Counted from the first letter of the stretch, positions 8,938-18,004 are shown. The stretch: DNA of 64,000 nucleotides from Deltaproteobacteria bacterium (GCA_947490345.1 CANLGL010000012.1:44208-108207), one strand, 5' to 3'. A program made the numbers and translations. Notes: generated by a model not told the origin, from the sequence alone.

Positions 8938-9324
8938 CTACTCGCCGGCCGCGACGAAGTAGGCCAGGACGGCGGGGTCGGCAGTCAGCAATTCGACTCC
9001 TTCCAGCATCGCCTGGCCCACGAGCAGCCGGTCAAACGGGTCGTGGTGCAACGCCGGAAGCGCCGCGGCCGCAAGCGCGTGGGCTTCCATGATCGGCAAG
9101 ACGCCCACGCGATTCAGATACCGGTGGCGGGCGAGCAGGGGTCCCGGGGGTTCGGCAAGCGGCAGCTTTCCCAGCGCGTACTTGATGCCAACCTCCCAGC
9201 TGCTGGCGACGCTCCAGAGCAGCTCGACGTTCGGAGCGGCGATCCGTCCGCGAAGTCGGGGTGACAGGCGGGCGTCGTCGCTGATCCACCACAAGAATAC
9301 GTGAGTATCCAGAAGGTATTTCAA
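8938..9324 (-). CDS. vapC: PIN-domain toxin, VapC family
   Basis: 128-residue PIN-domain ribonuclease, the toxin of a type II pair that cleaves RNA in the cytoplasm. Expected acidic Mg-binding residues are visible: Asp in YLLDTHVFLWW (D6), Glu in SSWEVGIKYALGKL, and Asp in HHDPFDRLLVGQA; TADPAVLAYF follows at the C-terminus. This spacing is that of the VapC subgroup paired with Phd/YefM-type antitoxins. The ATG overlaps the antitoxin stop by 4 bp (ATGA), so expression is coupled. It is convergent with the E1 gene, 2 bp apart. Confidence 0.93.
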   Translation of the reverse strand: MKYLLDTHVFLWWISDDARLSPRLRGRIAAPNVELLWSVASSWEVGIKYALGKLPLAEPPGPLLARHRYLNRVGVLPIMEAHALAAAALPALHHDPFDRLLVGQAMLEGVELLTADPAVLAYFVAAGE

Positions 9325-9554
9325 CGGAACGCCGCCAAGATGCCTTCTGGCAACGGGTCGTCGAAATCCGCGGGCACCACGAACAGTCCGGCGGCAGTTC
9401 CTGGGCGCCGTTCGGCTGTCTCGGTCGGGAGCACGGGCACCAGCCGGACCGCCGGAACCGACCCGCGGGCGACGATGACCTCGTCACCACGTTCGGCCAT
9501 GGCGATGAGCTCGGACAGCCGTGCTTTGGCGTCGTGGACGGTGAATGTAGACAT
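9321..9554 (-). CDS. vapB: Phd/YefM-type antitoxin of the VapC pair
   Basis: 77-residue antitoxin. The N-terminal Phd/YefM dimerisation and DNA-binding fold is recognisable as FTVHDAKARLSELIAMAERGDEVIVARG, followed by a flexible toxin-neutralising tail (FVVPADFDDPLPEGILAAF). It would bind and inhibit the downstream PIN toxin and repress its own promoter. It precedes the toxin with an ATGA overlap, the standard antitoxin-first order. The start is the ATG at 9554, inside a short intergenic gap upstream of an unrelated gene. Confidence 0.92.
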   Translation of the reverse strand: MSTFTVHDAKARLSELIAMAERGDEVIVARGSVPAVRLVPVLPTETAERRPGTAAGLFVVPADFDDPLPEGILAAFR

Positions 9555-9603
9555 GGACCAACCATAGTCCCAGGGGGGGCGGGCCGCAACCTGATCAGCG
9601 GGC

Positions 9604-10908
9604 CTACTCTCCCTCGCCCTCCCCCAACTTCCGCAACATCGCCAACAGCCCTCCCAGCTCCGAGGGTGTCAGCGGCAGCACCAACTCGCCAGCGACCACG
9701 CCGTGATGGACGCCGAGGGCGAGGCTGACGGCGTCCCCGAGTCGCTGCGGCTTGCCCTCTGCGTCGAGGATCAACCACGAGCTGAGCACCAGCGGGAAGC
9801 GCGCCGCCTGGTCTGTGAAGGCGGCGCCAGCCCAGCTCGTGCCGCCTCCTTGCTCCATCTGTGACACCGCGGCCTGACCGGTCGAGCCGTACAGCGCGCC
9901 TGGCCGGCCGGCGAACCAGAACCAGTCCTCGTCCACCTGGGCCCGAAAATGGGTCTTGTCCAGGCGCTCCACCCTCAGCTTCATCGCCCGGAGCGCACGC
10001 ATGGCTCGGCGGGCAACGAGCTCCGCTGAAAGCACGGCGCCATCGACCTCCGCGAGGGGTAGCACGGCCGCCAACTGCATCTCGCTGGGACCGTCACCCA
10101 CGACCGCGAACATCACCCCGGCGGTGATCGGCAGCAAGCGCTGGAGCGCCCGCGCCCGCGCGAGGTCAGCACCCTTGAAGAAGAAGCGTAGCTCCAGTCG
10201 ATCGAAGGCCACACCGACGGACAGGACCGCGGCGGGCGCGAGCCGGGTGTGGATCTCGAGCGGGGCCCGCGGCGCCAGGGGGATCACGCTCGCGAGCTCG
10301 GCCGAGGCGCCCGCGATGGCGAAGCGGATGGGTTGACCAGACGCCAGCGGCACGTGGACACCGAAGTCGCCGGCCAGCGCGTCGCCGTCTTCGGTGGGAA
10401 GCCGGCCCACGAGGAGGCAGCCGTCGTCGCCCGGCAAGGCGTCGAGCAGCGCGACTGGCGCCTCATGGACCGTGACGTCAGGGGCGGCGGGTCCGATCTC
10501 GACGTGGGCCCAGCCGTCATCGACGCGGAGTCGGTACTCATCGTCCCGGCGCCGCACCAGCCAACCCGTGGGAGCGAGCACCGCGACCGCGGTCGGGTCG
10601 TCAGCCGTCAGCGCGGCGGCGACCGCTTCGGTGCTGCCTGGTGAGGGGAACGCGAACTCGTAGCGGTGCGTCTTGGGGTCGATCGCCGAGACGACGGGCA
10701 CGCCGGCGGCGAAGATCGGCGCCCAGCGTTCCCGCCCGACGCCCCCTGTCCCCAGCATTCCCGAGAGCTTCGAAAACTCGGCCCATGCGCGTTCCCCGTC
10801 GGAGCAGCTGACCGCGAACCCGGCGGGGCTGCGGTCCACGCGGGCGAGGTTGTCGCCGAGGGGGGCGGCGACGGCCAGGTCGATCAGGAAGAGCACGGCC
10901 TCCAGCAT
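9604..10908 (-). CDS. Secreted protein of unknown function
   Basis: 434-residue protein that I do not recognise. The N-terminus MLEAVLFLIDLAVAAPLGDN looks like a short signal peptide with an AxA-type cleavage near residue 16. The rest alternates strands and amphipathic helices (RYEFAFPSPGSTEAVAAAL, ARALQRLLPITAGVMFAVVGDG, VARRAMRALRAMKLRVERLDKTHF), with a duplicated-looking architecture like DUF3352-type secreted proteins. That comparison is a weak impression, not an assignment. It ends in GEGEGE. It lies alone between the VapBC pair and a lipoprotein gene, 22 bp from the latter. Confidence 0.7.
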   Translation of the reverse strand: MLEAVLFLIDLAVAAPLGDNLARVDRSPAGFAVSCSDGERAWAEFSKLSGMLGTGGVGRERWAPIFAAGVPVVSAIDPKTHRYEFAFPSPGSTEAVAAALTADDPTAVAVLAPTGWLVRRRDDEYRLRVDDGWAHVEIGPAAPDVTVHEAPVALLDALPGDDGCLLVGRLPTEDGDALAGDFGVHVPLASGQPIRFAIAGASAELASVIPLAPRAPLEIHTRLAPAAVLSVGVAFDRLELRFFFKGADLARARALQRLLPITAGVMFAVVGDGPSEMQLAAVLPLAEVDGAVLSAELVARRAMRALRAMKLRVERLDKTHFRAQVDEDWFWFAGRPGALYGSTGQAAVSQMEQGGGTSWAGAAFTDQAARFPLVLSSWLILDAEGKPQRLGDAVSLALGVHHGVVAGELVLPLTPSELGGLLAMLRKLGEGEGE

Positions 10909-10930
10909 ACGGCGGCGGCGGGGACTTCGC

Positions 10931-11560
10931 TCAATCCGGCCGCCACTCCACCACCAGCGCCACGCTCTCGGTGACGGGGTGGCAGCCGGCCTCGTCCAGC
11001 TCGACGATGACCAGATCGAAGGCTTCGGTGTGACCGGCCGCCGTGCCGCGCACGTCGAAGGTGCCGGTGAGCTCCTCGGCGCACGTCCACGTCTCGGCTG
11101 TCCCAGAGCACTCGACCCACGGAGTGTCGTCGATCATCGCGTCACGGTACTGCACGCTGGGCGAGTCGAGGGTCTCGCCATAGCTGCCGGTCAGCGAGAC
11201 GGCGATGCCGGCCACCGCCTCCGCGGTGCAGTCCAGCGGCTCCAGGGTCAGCTCCACCAGCTCGCCCACCACGTGGCACTCGCCCTCGGCGACGTCCACC
11301 TCGACCGTCTGGTCGGCGAATCCCGCTGCGCCCGCGGTGATGGCGAAGTGGCCAGCGACCTCGATGCCGCAGGACCAGGTGCCGCCGAAGGTGTCGCAGG
11401 CGCCGACCTCGACGCCGTCGACCGCGTAGGTGACGGTGAGGTCGGGAATCTCGGCGCCATCGGCATCGACGACGGTAACGGTCGTGGAGTAGGCGGCCAT
11501 GGTGTCACAGGCCAGGGGTTCGCCGCCGTCGCAGGCGGCCAGAAGGGCGAAGAAGAGCAT
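10931..11560 (-). CDS. Lipoprotein with two Ig/carboxypeptidase-regulatory-like domains
   Basis: 209-residue lipoprotein starting at the ATG at 11560, which has a GAGG Shine-Dalgarno about 10 bp upstream; longer in-frame starts overlap the divergent Xre gene and are rejected. MLFFALLAAC gives a lipobox Cys at residue 10. Two similar beta-sandwich modules follow. The first runs from TVTVVDADGAEIPDLTV to EVDVAEGECHVVGELVEL; the second runs from GIAVSLTGSYGETL to IVELDEAGCHPVTESVAL. Both have paired Cys and a xVELDEAGCHxV-like ending, indicating an internal duplication. The family fits carboxypeptidase-regulatory-like surface domains. Confidence 0.75.
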   Translation of the reverse strand: MLFFALLAACDGGEPLACDTMAAYSTTVTVVDADGAEIPDLTVTYAVDGVEVGACDTFGGTWSCGIEVAGHFAITAGAAGFADQTVEVDVAEGECHVVGELVELTLEPLDCTAEAVAGIAVSLTGSYGETLDSPSVQYRDAMIDDTPWVECSGTAETWTCAEELTGTFDVRGTAAGHTEAFDLVIVELDEAGCHPVTESVALVVEWRPD

Positions 11561-11675
11561 GGTGGGGGACCTCGGGACGAAGGGTAGCAAGCCGTGTGCC
11601 AGCTTGGCGCCGCCGTGTTCCCAGCGTCTCTCCGGGCTCAGAGCGCGGCGGCAGGATCGCGGCGCCCCATGACGC

Positions 11676-11704
11676 TTGCAGATGAAAGATGCCCGTGATA
11701 TTGT
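11676..11704 (+). promoter_or_regulatory. Sigma70-type promoter of the RES-Xre operon
   Basis: A -35 box TTGCAG (11676-11681) and a -10 box TATTGT (11699-11704) are separated by exactly 17 bp, standing out from G+C-rich surroundings. A strong Shine-Dalgarno, CGGAGG (11716-11721), and the GTG start at 11726 follow at proper distance. Transcription would start near 11711, giving a very short leader. Autoregulation by the Xre antitoxin is known for this family, but I see no clear palindrome here. Confidence 0.6.
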
Positions 11705-11725
11705 TCCTTCTGAATCGGAGGCGCC

Positions 11726-12115
11726 GTGTTCCCCCGGATGGTGAGTGATTCCCCGCGCGACGCTGCTGTAGCCGCCGAGGTCCTCACGCGCGCCGTGACG
11801 CGCGCCGCCGCGCGGCTCGGCCTGACGCAGCGCGAGCTCGCGCCGATCCTGGGGGTGAGCGCGGCCAGTCTCTCCCGTGTGCACAACGGCCAGCGCCTCG
11901 TGGACACCCACGGCAAGGAAGGAGAATTGGCGCTGCTTTTTCTCCGTATCTACCGTAGCCTCGACACGCTGGTGGGAGGCGACGACGCCCAAGCGCAGTG
12001 CTGGCTCCGTGCCGAGAACACGCACCTCGGCGGGGTGCCGCTCACGCTGCTGACGCGTATCCAGGGGGTGGTCGATGTCGCAGGATATCTGGACGGAATG
12101 CGGGGGCGCGTCTAG
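11726..12115 (+). CDS. Xre/ParS-type antitoxin of RES-Xre pair
   Basis: 129-residue antitoxin. The central helix-turn-helix is RLGLTQRELAPILGVSAASLSRVHNG, and the C-terminal LLFLRIYRSLDTLVGGDDAQAQCWLRAENTHLGGVPLTLL matches the MbcA/ParS/Xre toxin-binding (DUF2384) domain, which masks the RES toxin active site. It starts at a GTG with a strong Shine-Dalgarno. Its last 41 bp overlap the toxin gene, so the two are translationally linked. Confidence 0.93.
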   Translation: MFPRMVSDSPRDAAVAAEVLTRAVTRAAARLGLTQRELAPILGVSAASLSRVHNGQRLVDTHGKEGELALLFLRIYRSLDTLVGGDDAQAQCWLRAENTHLGGVPLTLLTRIQGVVDVAGYLDGMRGRV

Positions 12116-12818
12116 GCTCGGGGAGCTGCGCCTCGCGCCCTGGCGGGTGGTCGAGGCGCAGCACATCAACTCGACGCGCAAGCTCGTCGACAGCGACGCG
12201 GAGCAGGCGCTCCTGGAATCGCTCATCGACGGCGTGAAACCGCGCACGCTGGCGAGCGGACTCCACTACCTGCTCGCGACGCCGTTTCGATATCCCCCGC
12301 TCCGCCACGGCTCCCGGTTCGGCACACCGGAGGAGCCAGGGATCTGGTACGGCGCGAAGAAGGTGGGGACCGCGCTCGCGGAGCTCGCCTACTACCGGCT
12401 GCTCTTCCTCGAAGGCTCGCGCGCCGCGCTCGGACCGCTCACCAGCCAACATTCCGTGTTTCAGGCGCAGGTCGGCACCCCGCGCGGCCTCGACCTCACC
12501 CGGCCCGAGCCCCCCGACATCGCCTCCCCCACCAGCTACGCCGCGTCGCAAGCGCTCGGTGGATCGATGCGCGCTGCGGGCGTCGAGGCGTTCGTCTATC
12601 GCTCGGCGCGCGACCCTGCCGGCGGCGCCGGCGTCGCCCTGTTCGTGCCCTGTTTCACCCGCCGCACGCCCTCGATACCGATGGCGTGGGTCTGCGTCGC
12701 CACCCGCGAGGTCATCGAGCTCAAGCGTGCTGACCTTCGCACACGCGAACGGCACCGGTTCGAGCGCGAGATCTTCGAGGTCGAGGGGCGGCTGCCGGCG
12801 CCAGGGGTGGGGCGCTAG
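12075..12818 (+). CDS. RES-domain toxin (NAD+-consuming)
   Basis: 247-residue RES-domain protein. Characterised relatives (for example MbcT) degrade NAD+ by phosphorolysis or hydrolysis when not bound by the antitoxin. The family's Arg-Glu-Ser residues appear as R81 in RHGSRFGTPEEPGIWYG, E103 in TALAELAYYRLL, and Ser in SPTSYAASQALG (154-158). The length is greater than the common 150-190 residues because of an N-terminal extension of about 60 residues, a known subgroup. The ATG at 12075 lies inside the antitoxin gene. The 3' end overlaps the convergent MopE-type gene by 4 bp. Confidence 0.92.
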   Translation: MSQDIWTECGGASRLGELRLAPWRVVEAQHINSTRKLVDSDAEQALLESLIDGVKPRTLASGLHYLLATPFRYPPLRHGSRFGTPEEPGIWYGAKKVGTALAELAYYRLLFLEGSRAALGPLTSQHSVFQAQVGTPRGLDLTRPEPPDIASPTSYAASQALGGSMRAAGVEAFVYRSARDPAGGAGVALFVPCFTRRTPSIPMAWVCVATREVIELKRADLRTRERHRFEREIFEVEGRLPAPGVGR

Positions 12819-14503
12819 CGCACGGACAGTGAGTGCCACACATGGATGTTGGGGCCACCGTACCCTTCGAGGTACCCGGGATACGAAGTCGCGTCGACGT
12901 ACTGTGCCAGCGGCAGGATCTGCATCCACCAGCACCCGACGTAGTCGGTGGAGTCGACGTCGCTGACCATGCAGTGGGTGCCGGCGGAGAGGTAGTACTG
13001 GTCGTGTAGGCCGTTGAACCCGTTGCATGTCGAGGACTCTTCTCCCGCGACGTAGACGTAGTCGGTGCCGTCGGTGGTGTCCGAGAAGGCGTCGTGCGAT
13101 TGTTGCCACACGGTGTAGTGGGCGCGGGTGCCGGTGCTCCAGGTGTCGGCGTTGCCGACTTCGAGGCGGATGGTGTAGGTTCCGGCTGAATCGGCGAACC
13201 AGGTGCGCTCCGCCAACGCGGAGTAGTTGTCATCGGCCGCCGCCCCGACGCTCTCCCAGGCGGTCGGGTCCCACCAGTAGGGCCAGAGCGAGCCGTAGAT
13301 CCGCGTCCACCCGCCGCCATCCTCGGTCATGTCGCACCAGGCCTGCCACGCGTCCGTGGTGTCGCCATCCTGGTCGGGGTCCAGCCAATACAAGCCGTCG
13401 CCGACCGACGAGCCATCGTCGAGCACCGCCTGGCACGAGGCGGCCGCGCAGGTCACGTCCGCGCCCAGGGCCCCGTCGTCCGCGACACCGTCACAGTTCT
13501 CGTCGAGGCCGTCGCAGGTTTCGACGGCGCCGGCGTACACCCTCGAATCGCCGTCGTCGCAGTCGGTGTCGCTCGCGGTGAATCCGGTCGGCTGGTCGCA
13601 GGACAGCGTGGGCGAGGAGGCGTCGCCCTCGCCGTCGCCGTCGCCGTCCAGATACCAGGTGAGCGCGTCGAGGGCGGCATCCTCGTCGATGGAGCCGTCG
13701 CAGTTGTCGTCGAGGCCGTTGCATAGTTCGGTGCCGGCGGGGTTCACCGCGGCGTCGGTGTCGTCGCAGTCGCCGTCGTCTGCGACCCAGCCGGCTTCGG
13801 CCTCGCAGCCGACCTCGGTATAGGCGCTGGAGCCATACCCGTCGCCGTCATAGTCGATGTGCCAGGTGGGGGCGTCGACGGCGTCCTCGTCGATCTCGCC
13901 GTCGCAGTCGTCATCCACGCCATTGCAGCGCTCGTCCGCGCCGGAGTAGACCGCGGCCGCCGCATCGTCGCAATCGGTGGACGTGGAAAACCAACCCTCG
14001 GGCGCGGTGCACGCCGTCATCGAAAGCGGTCCGCCCTGCCCGTCGCCGTCCCCGTCGGCGTACCAGGTCGAGGCGTCCACCGCGCCTTCGTCCACGCTTC
14101 CGTCGCAGTCGTTGTCGGCTTCGTCACAGCGCTCGGTCGCCCCCGGAAAGCTGTCAGCGTCGGCGTCATCACACTCCTCACAGGCCAAAAACCGATCGCC
14201 GTCGGCGTCCCCGTTGTCGGCCAGGCCGTCGCAGTCGGCGTCCGTGTCCGTGCAGTCGATGGGCGCCCCCGGAAAGACGCTGGCGTCGGCGTCGTTGCAG
14301 TCGCCGGGGGTGGCGGTGAAACCCGCGGGCGCCTCGCAGGAAAGGACTGTGGTGGTGGCGCCGAAGCCGTCGGCGTCGCCGTCGGCGTACCAGGCCGCTT
14401 CGGTGCACGGGTCCGCGCTGTCGAGCCCGGGCGCGGTGTCGTCCACCTTGGTCGCGGTGTCGAGTTCGGCGCGGCAGGCCACGAGCAGGAGGGAGAGCAA
14501 CAT
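12815..14503 (-). CDS. MopE-repeat lipoprotein with fibrinogen-like C-terminal domain
   Basis: About 562 residues. MLLSLLLVAC gives a lipobox Cys at residue 10 (ATG at 14503; another ATG four codons earlier is possible). Residues about 30-370 hold about six repeats of the form WYADGDGDGxG...C..P.G....DCDD.DA.V.PGA.E.CDG.DDNCDGxIDE, the MopE-type putative metal-binding motif. The C-terminal part opens with SCQAVLDDGSS and CDMTEDGGGWTRIYGS, the signature start of fibrinogen C-terminal/intelectin-like carbohydrate-binding domains, and continues with paired cysteines. A surface lectin or adhesin is the likely role. It is convergent with the RES gene. Confidence 0.85.
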   Translation of the reverse strand: MLLSLLLVACRAELDTATKVDDTAPGLDSADPCTEAAWYADGDADGFGATTTVLSCEAPAGFTATPGDCNDADASVFPGAPIDCTDTDADCDGLADNGDADGDRFLACEECDDADADSFPGATERCDEADNDCDGSVDEGAVDASTWYADGDGDGQGGPLSMTACTAPEGWFSTSTDCDDAAAAVYSGADERCNGVDDDCDGEIDEDAVDAPTWHIDYDGDGYGSSAYTEVGCEAEAGWVADDGDCDDTDAAVNPAGTELCNGLDDNCDGSIDEDAALDALTWYLDGDGDGEGDASSPTLSCDQPTGFTASDTDCDDGDSRVYAGAVETCDGLDENCDGVADDGALGADVTCAAASCQAVLDDGSSVGDGLYWLDPDQDGDTTDAWQAWCDMTEDGGGWTRIYGSLWPYWWDPTAWESVGAAADDNYSALAERTWFADSAGTYTIRLEVGNADTWSTGTRAHYTVWQQSHDAFSDTTDGTDYVYVAGEESSTCNGFNGLHDQYYLSAGTHCMVSDVDSTDYVGCWWMQILPLAQYVDATSYPGYLEGYGGPNIHVWHSLSVR

Positions 14504-14541
14504 GGGGGCGATCATACGCGCTGTTGCGATAGCTTCGCCCG

Positions 14542-15192
14542 ATGTGCGGACGTTTTTCGCTCCACCACCCCACCGACGAGATCCACGAGCGCTTCAACAT
14601 CGAGCGGCCGCTGTTCCTGGTCGAGCCCCGCTACAACATCGCCCCCACCCAGCCGATCGCGGTGGTCACCGCGGCGCGGGAGCTGGTCGGCATGCGGTGG
14701 GGGCTCATCCCGCGGTGGTCCAAAGACGGCAAACCCTTCATCAACGCGCGCGGCGAAACCCTGGCCGAGAAGCCATCCTTTCGCGGCGCGTACGCCCAGC
14801 GCCGCGTGATCGTTCCGGTGAGCGGCTTCTACGAGTGGCGCCATCAGGGCAAACTGCGTGTTCCGTTGTACATCCGGCTCCGCGATGCCGTGCCCTTCGG
14901 GGTCGCCGCGATCTGGGAGCCGCCCGGCTCGCCGGATGGGCACCCCACGCTCGCGCTGATCACGGTCGCTGCCAACGAGCTGATCCAGCCGCTGCACGAA
15001 CGCATGCCGGCGATCCTGGATCGCGACGATGAAGCGCGGTGGCTTGACCCTGCGAACGAGGCAGCATCGGCCTGTTTGCGCAGCTACCCGGCCGAAGCGA
15101 TGGAGTGCTTCACCGTCTCCAGCCGGGTCAACGGGGTCAAGGACGACGATGCGGCGCTCATCGTGCCCGAGCGGCAAGGGCTGTTCGGGTAG
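14542..15192 (+). CDS. SRAP domain protein (YedK/HMCES family)
   Basis: 216-residue SOS-response-associated protein. This family forms a thiazolidine cross-link through Cys2 with abasic sites in single-stranded DNA and so protects them. All active-site residues are visible: C2 in MCGRF, N68 in FINARGET, E98 in GFYEW, and H152 in LHERMPAIL. The length is near the usual 220. The start must be the ATG at 14542, because Cys2 has to be exposed after Met removal. It is divergent from the MopE-repeat lipoprotein with a 38-bp gap, and convergent with a FG-GAP lipoprotein 8 bp downstream. Confidence 0.96.
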   Translation: MCGRFSLHHPTDEIHERFNIERPLFLVEPRYNIAPTQPIAVVTAARELVGMRWGLIPRWSKDGKPFINARGETLAEKPSFRGAYAQRRVIVPVSGFYEWRHQGKLRVPLYIRLRDAVPFGVAAIWEPPGSPDGHPTLALITVAANELIQPLHERMPAILDRDDEARWLDPANEAASACLRSYPAEAMECFTVSSRVNGVKDDDAALIVPERQGLFG

Positions 15193-15200
15193 GGCGGGCG

Positions 15201-16535
15201 CTACGGCGTCGGAAACAGCGCCGTGCCGCCTACGACGCCGACAGTTCCCCGCGTATTGGTCAGGAGGGGCTCGTCGATGCCGTCGCCGTCGAAGTCGAGG
15301 TGGTCTACGCTCGCGGCGTACCAGTCAATGCGACGGTCGTAGGTTGAGATGCCGATGGTGCCGGAGAGGCGGACGCCGCGGAACAGGTAGGTGTCGCCCT
15401 CGTAACCCCAGGGATTCACCACGGGCCCGACCCCCGTCCCCACGTCGGCGTGACCGTCTTCGTCCGCGTCGCCGAGTCCCCCCGCGGCGGACGGCAGGAA
15501 GGTGTCGGTGTCGCCCACGATCGTCGCGAACGGGGAGAGCGCGGCCGCTTCGAGCAGCGGCGCGCCGACCAGATGCACCGCACCGTCGTCCGCGGCCTCG
15601 TACACCCACGCATCCTCGAGCCCGTCCCCGTCCACGTCCCCGAGGAAGCCACCCAGTCCCGCAATGTTCTCGCCGGTCGCGATGGGGAAGCTGCCGCCGG
15701 CGGACAACAGGTCGCCAGGGAACAGGACGTCGGGCGCGAGCAGCTCCATCAGGCCGTCACCGTCGAGGTCGCCGGCGGAGACGGGGCCGGGGTACCCGCT
15801 GGACGCGTTGCTCCAGCTCACCGGCAGGTCGGGGAATCGCCAGGGCGCGCCGCCCACCGTGAAGCCGGGCTCCAAGAGGCGCTCTCGGGGCATGACGTAC
15901 TCGCCGACCTGGAGGAGCACACCGGCACCCGCATCGAGCGCCCCGAGCAGACGGACGGTTTGGTTGGCCATCTCCGGGACCGGAACCTCCGTGGACCATC
16001 CGGGCCAGTCGGTGTTCGCGACGGTGAACCACTCGTACATCGCCGCGCCCGAGTACACCCTCACCGCCCCCCAGCCACTCGCGACGAACTCGTCCGCCCC
16101 GTCCCCGTCGAGGTCGCCGGCGCTGGTGGTGTTCGCTTCGTACAGGTGCATGGCCGCGCCACCGTCCGACCAACCCCGAGAGCTCAGGAGGAGATAGTCG
16201 GTGGAGCCATCTCGGTAAAAGTAGTCATGGTTGATGTAGTCGGCTCGGCCGTCCCGATCGAAGTCGCCGGCCGGGGACCACCCGCCATCCCCGTAGAAGG
16301 CGATCATGAACGGCCCATCCTCACCATTGCAGTCCTGATCGATCTCGTCCCACTCAAACCAGGAGTCGATTGCCCCCGGATAGGCAAGCGGGTCGAGGTC
16401 GTCGCAGTCGTCAGGCGGCAGCCAGCCGTCGCCGTCCTGGTCGATGATGGGGCTGGGGGCGGTGTCGGCTGCCCGCGGGGCCATGTCGGCGGCCTCCGGG
16501 ACTGGGCAGGCGGCAAAGAAAAAGAGTGTGCTCAT
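15201..16535 (-). CDS. FG-GAP/MopE lipoprotein
   Basis: 444-residue lipoprotein beginning MSTLFFFAAC, with a lipobox Cys at residue 10. One MopE motif follows the linker (DQDGDGWLPPDDCDDLDPLAYPGAIDS...DQDCNGEDG). The rest is an FG-GAP/VCBS-type propeller with calcium loops such as GDFDRDGRADYINHDY, AGDLDGDGADEFVASG, AGDLDGDGLMELLAPD, GDVDGDGLEDAW and LGDADEDGHADVGTG. Its ATG overlaps the stop of the frameshifted gene upstream (ATGA), so the two were probably one operon. Exported to the surface; the ligand is unknown. Confidence 0.85.
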   Translation of the reverse strand: MSTLFFFAACPVPEAADMAPRAADTAPSPIIDQDGDGWLPPDDCDDLDPLAYPGAIDSWFEWDEIDQDCNGEDGPFMIAFYGDGGWSPAGDFDRDGRADYINHDYFYRDGSTDYLLLSSRGWSDGGAAMHLYEANTTSAGDLDGDGADEFVASGWGAVRVYSGAAMYEWFTVANTDWPGWSTEVPVPEMANQTVRLLGALDAGAGVLLQVGEYVMPRERLLEPGFTVGGAPWRFPDLPVSWSNASSGYPGPVSAGDLDGDGLMELLAPDVLFPGDLLSAGGSFPIATGENIAGLGGFLGDVDGDGLEDAWVYEAADDGAVHLVGAPLLEAAALSPFATIVGDTDTFLPSAAGGLGDADEDGHADVGTGVGPVVNPWGYEGDTYLFRGVRLSGTIGISTYDRRIDWYAASVDHLDFDGDGIDEPLLTNTRGTVGVVGGTALFPTP

Positions 16536-17919
16536 CGCCACGCCTCCCGGTAGGGCTCCTCGGCAGCAGCCGCGGTGCCCTCGAAGCGCTCCAGCGGGAA
16601 GCCCGGTCCCGGCGTCCCATCCGGCAGCGACGGGCTCTGCGAGCCCGAAAACACGATCCACTCACCTGACGGCAGGCGCACCGGGTCGGGGTCCAGACGC
16701 GTCTGGGAGTCGCCCGACCAGTTTCCGACCGTGTTCGTCGGATTCGACCGTGCCACCAGATCGTCAGTGCCGCCGGGGTCGGCGTCGGCGACCGCCCTGA
16801 CGACGAAGTCGGTGCCATAGACGCGCCCCGCGGTCTCGGGACCCAAGACACCGCGCCAGATTCCCCACCCGTAGCGACGACCGTTGACCGGCGGGCCAGC
16901 CGCTTTGGTGTGGTTGCCTGCGAAGTAGAGGGCGAGGCCGCGATCGAATACAACAGGAACGGCATCGACATCCTTGAGGTCTTCGTACCGGTCCCAGATC
17001 AGGCGGTTTCCGAGCGTGTCGGGGTCCTCGCCCGCCTGCCAACGGTAGCCAGTCGCTACGCAGATGTTCACTTTACCGAGTTTCTCCCCCGCTACCTCGT
17101 GCAGTCCACTCTTGCTGTTCCACAACGTCTCGTCGGTCCCCGCCACCTGGTAGAAGCCCCCCGTGGTGCGATACCACGCCTCGCCGAACGCGTTCCCCCA
17201 TGGCAGGAGGGCCGTGGCGATTCGCTTGACGTGGGTGCCGGGCACGAAGTCAGGTGGCGTCGTGGTTTGCCCATCGTACTCGGTCGCGTTGGCGTGGATG
17301 GTCAGTTCTGCGGTGTAGTAGACATACAGCCACTCCGCACCATCGACCTCCAACTCACAGGCGGCCGGCACCCCCAACCACAACGGCACCTGCTCCGTCG
17401 CACCGCCGATGACGAAGTCGTGGTACCTCGCCACCAGGAAATACGGCCCCTTCACGTCCTGCGCGAACGTCGGCGAATCACACCAGTAGGCGACAATCGC
17501 GGCGGAGCTGTTCGTGTCGTTGGGATTGTCACCGCCCGGTCCGAACACAGTTTTGTCGTTCTCGGCCGTGGTGTACCGCCCCAGCAGCATCAGCCAGCCC
17601 CTGTCATTCTTGAGCTTCAAGACGTGGGCGTCTTTGTACAAGGCCATCGAGGCATCATGCGTGTCGAATGAGCGCGGCTCCGTCTGGCTGGGGATTGCGG
17701 TGCTCTGAAGCTCGCTGTTCACGAGGTCGAACACGTAGCGCGCCGCCCCCGCCGTGCTGCCATCGAACACCTCGTTAGACTGGGCCCATCGACGTTGATG
17801 CCCGCCCCGGTGAACAGTCCGAAGGTCGTGGGCCAGACTTCGCGGTCGTCGCTTTCCTGGAAGGCGAACTTCAGCCGCATGTCCCCGGTGAGGTTGAGTA
17901 CGTCCATCAGGGCGCGCAC
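16532..17919 (-). pseudogene. Exported-type propeller protein gene with a frameshift near 17785
   Basis: Two reading frames join into one protein of about 462 residues. The N-terminal frame starts at a GTG at 17919 (VRALMDVLNLTGDMRLKFAFQ) and reads FGLFTGAGINVDG; the C-terminal frame resumes at AQSNEVFDGSTAGAARYVFDL and runs to 16532. Adding one base in the GGGCCC at 17782-17787 restores continuity. The protein has repeated hydrophobic-aromatic strands (GWLMLLGRYTTAENDKTVF, WLYVYYTAELTIHA, GEWIVFSGSQSP) suggestive of a beta-propeller, but I cannot name a family. No signal peptide is found at the GTG, so the true 5' end may also be damaged. The stop overlaps the start of the next FG-GAP lipoprotein gene. 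Confidence 0.65.
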
Positions 17920-18004
17920 CGCCTTGATGCCGGCGCCGCAGAGCGGCGGCCGCCCTCGGCTTCCTCGACCACCGCGGAACGAGTCGGTGGAATACCCTCG
18001 CCCG

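Noticed and set aside
13450..14400. Regularly spaced GTCGTC/GTCGCAGTCG-like DNA repeats resembling a CRISPR array
   Set aside because: They are codons for Asp/Cys MopE repeats in a coding frame; spacers are not unique and unit lengths vary.
17760..17800. Programmed -1 frameshift in the propeller-type gene
   Set aside because: There is no slippery X-XXY-YYZ heptamer or downstream stem; a missing base in GGGCCC is simpler.
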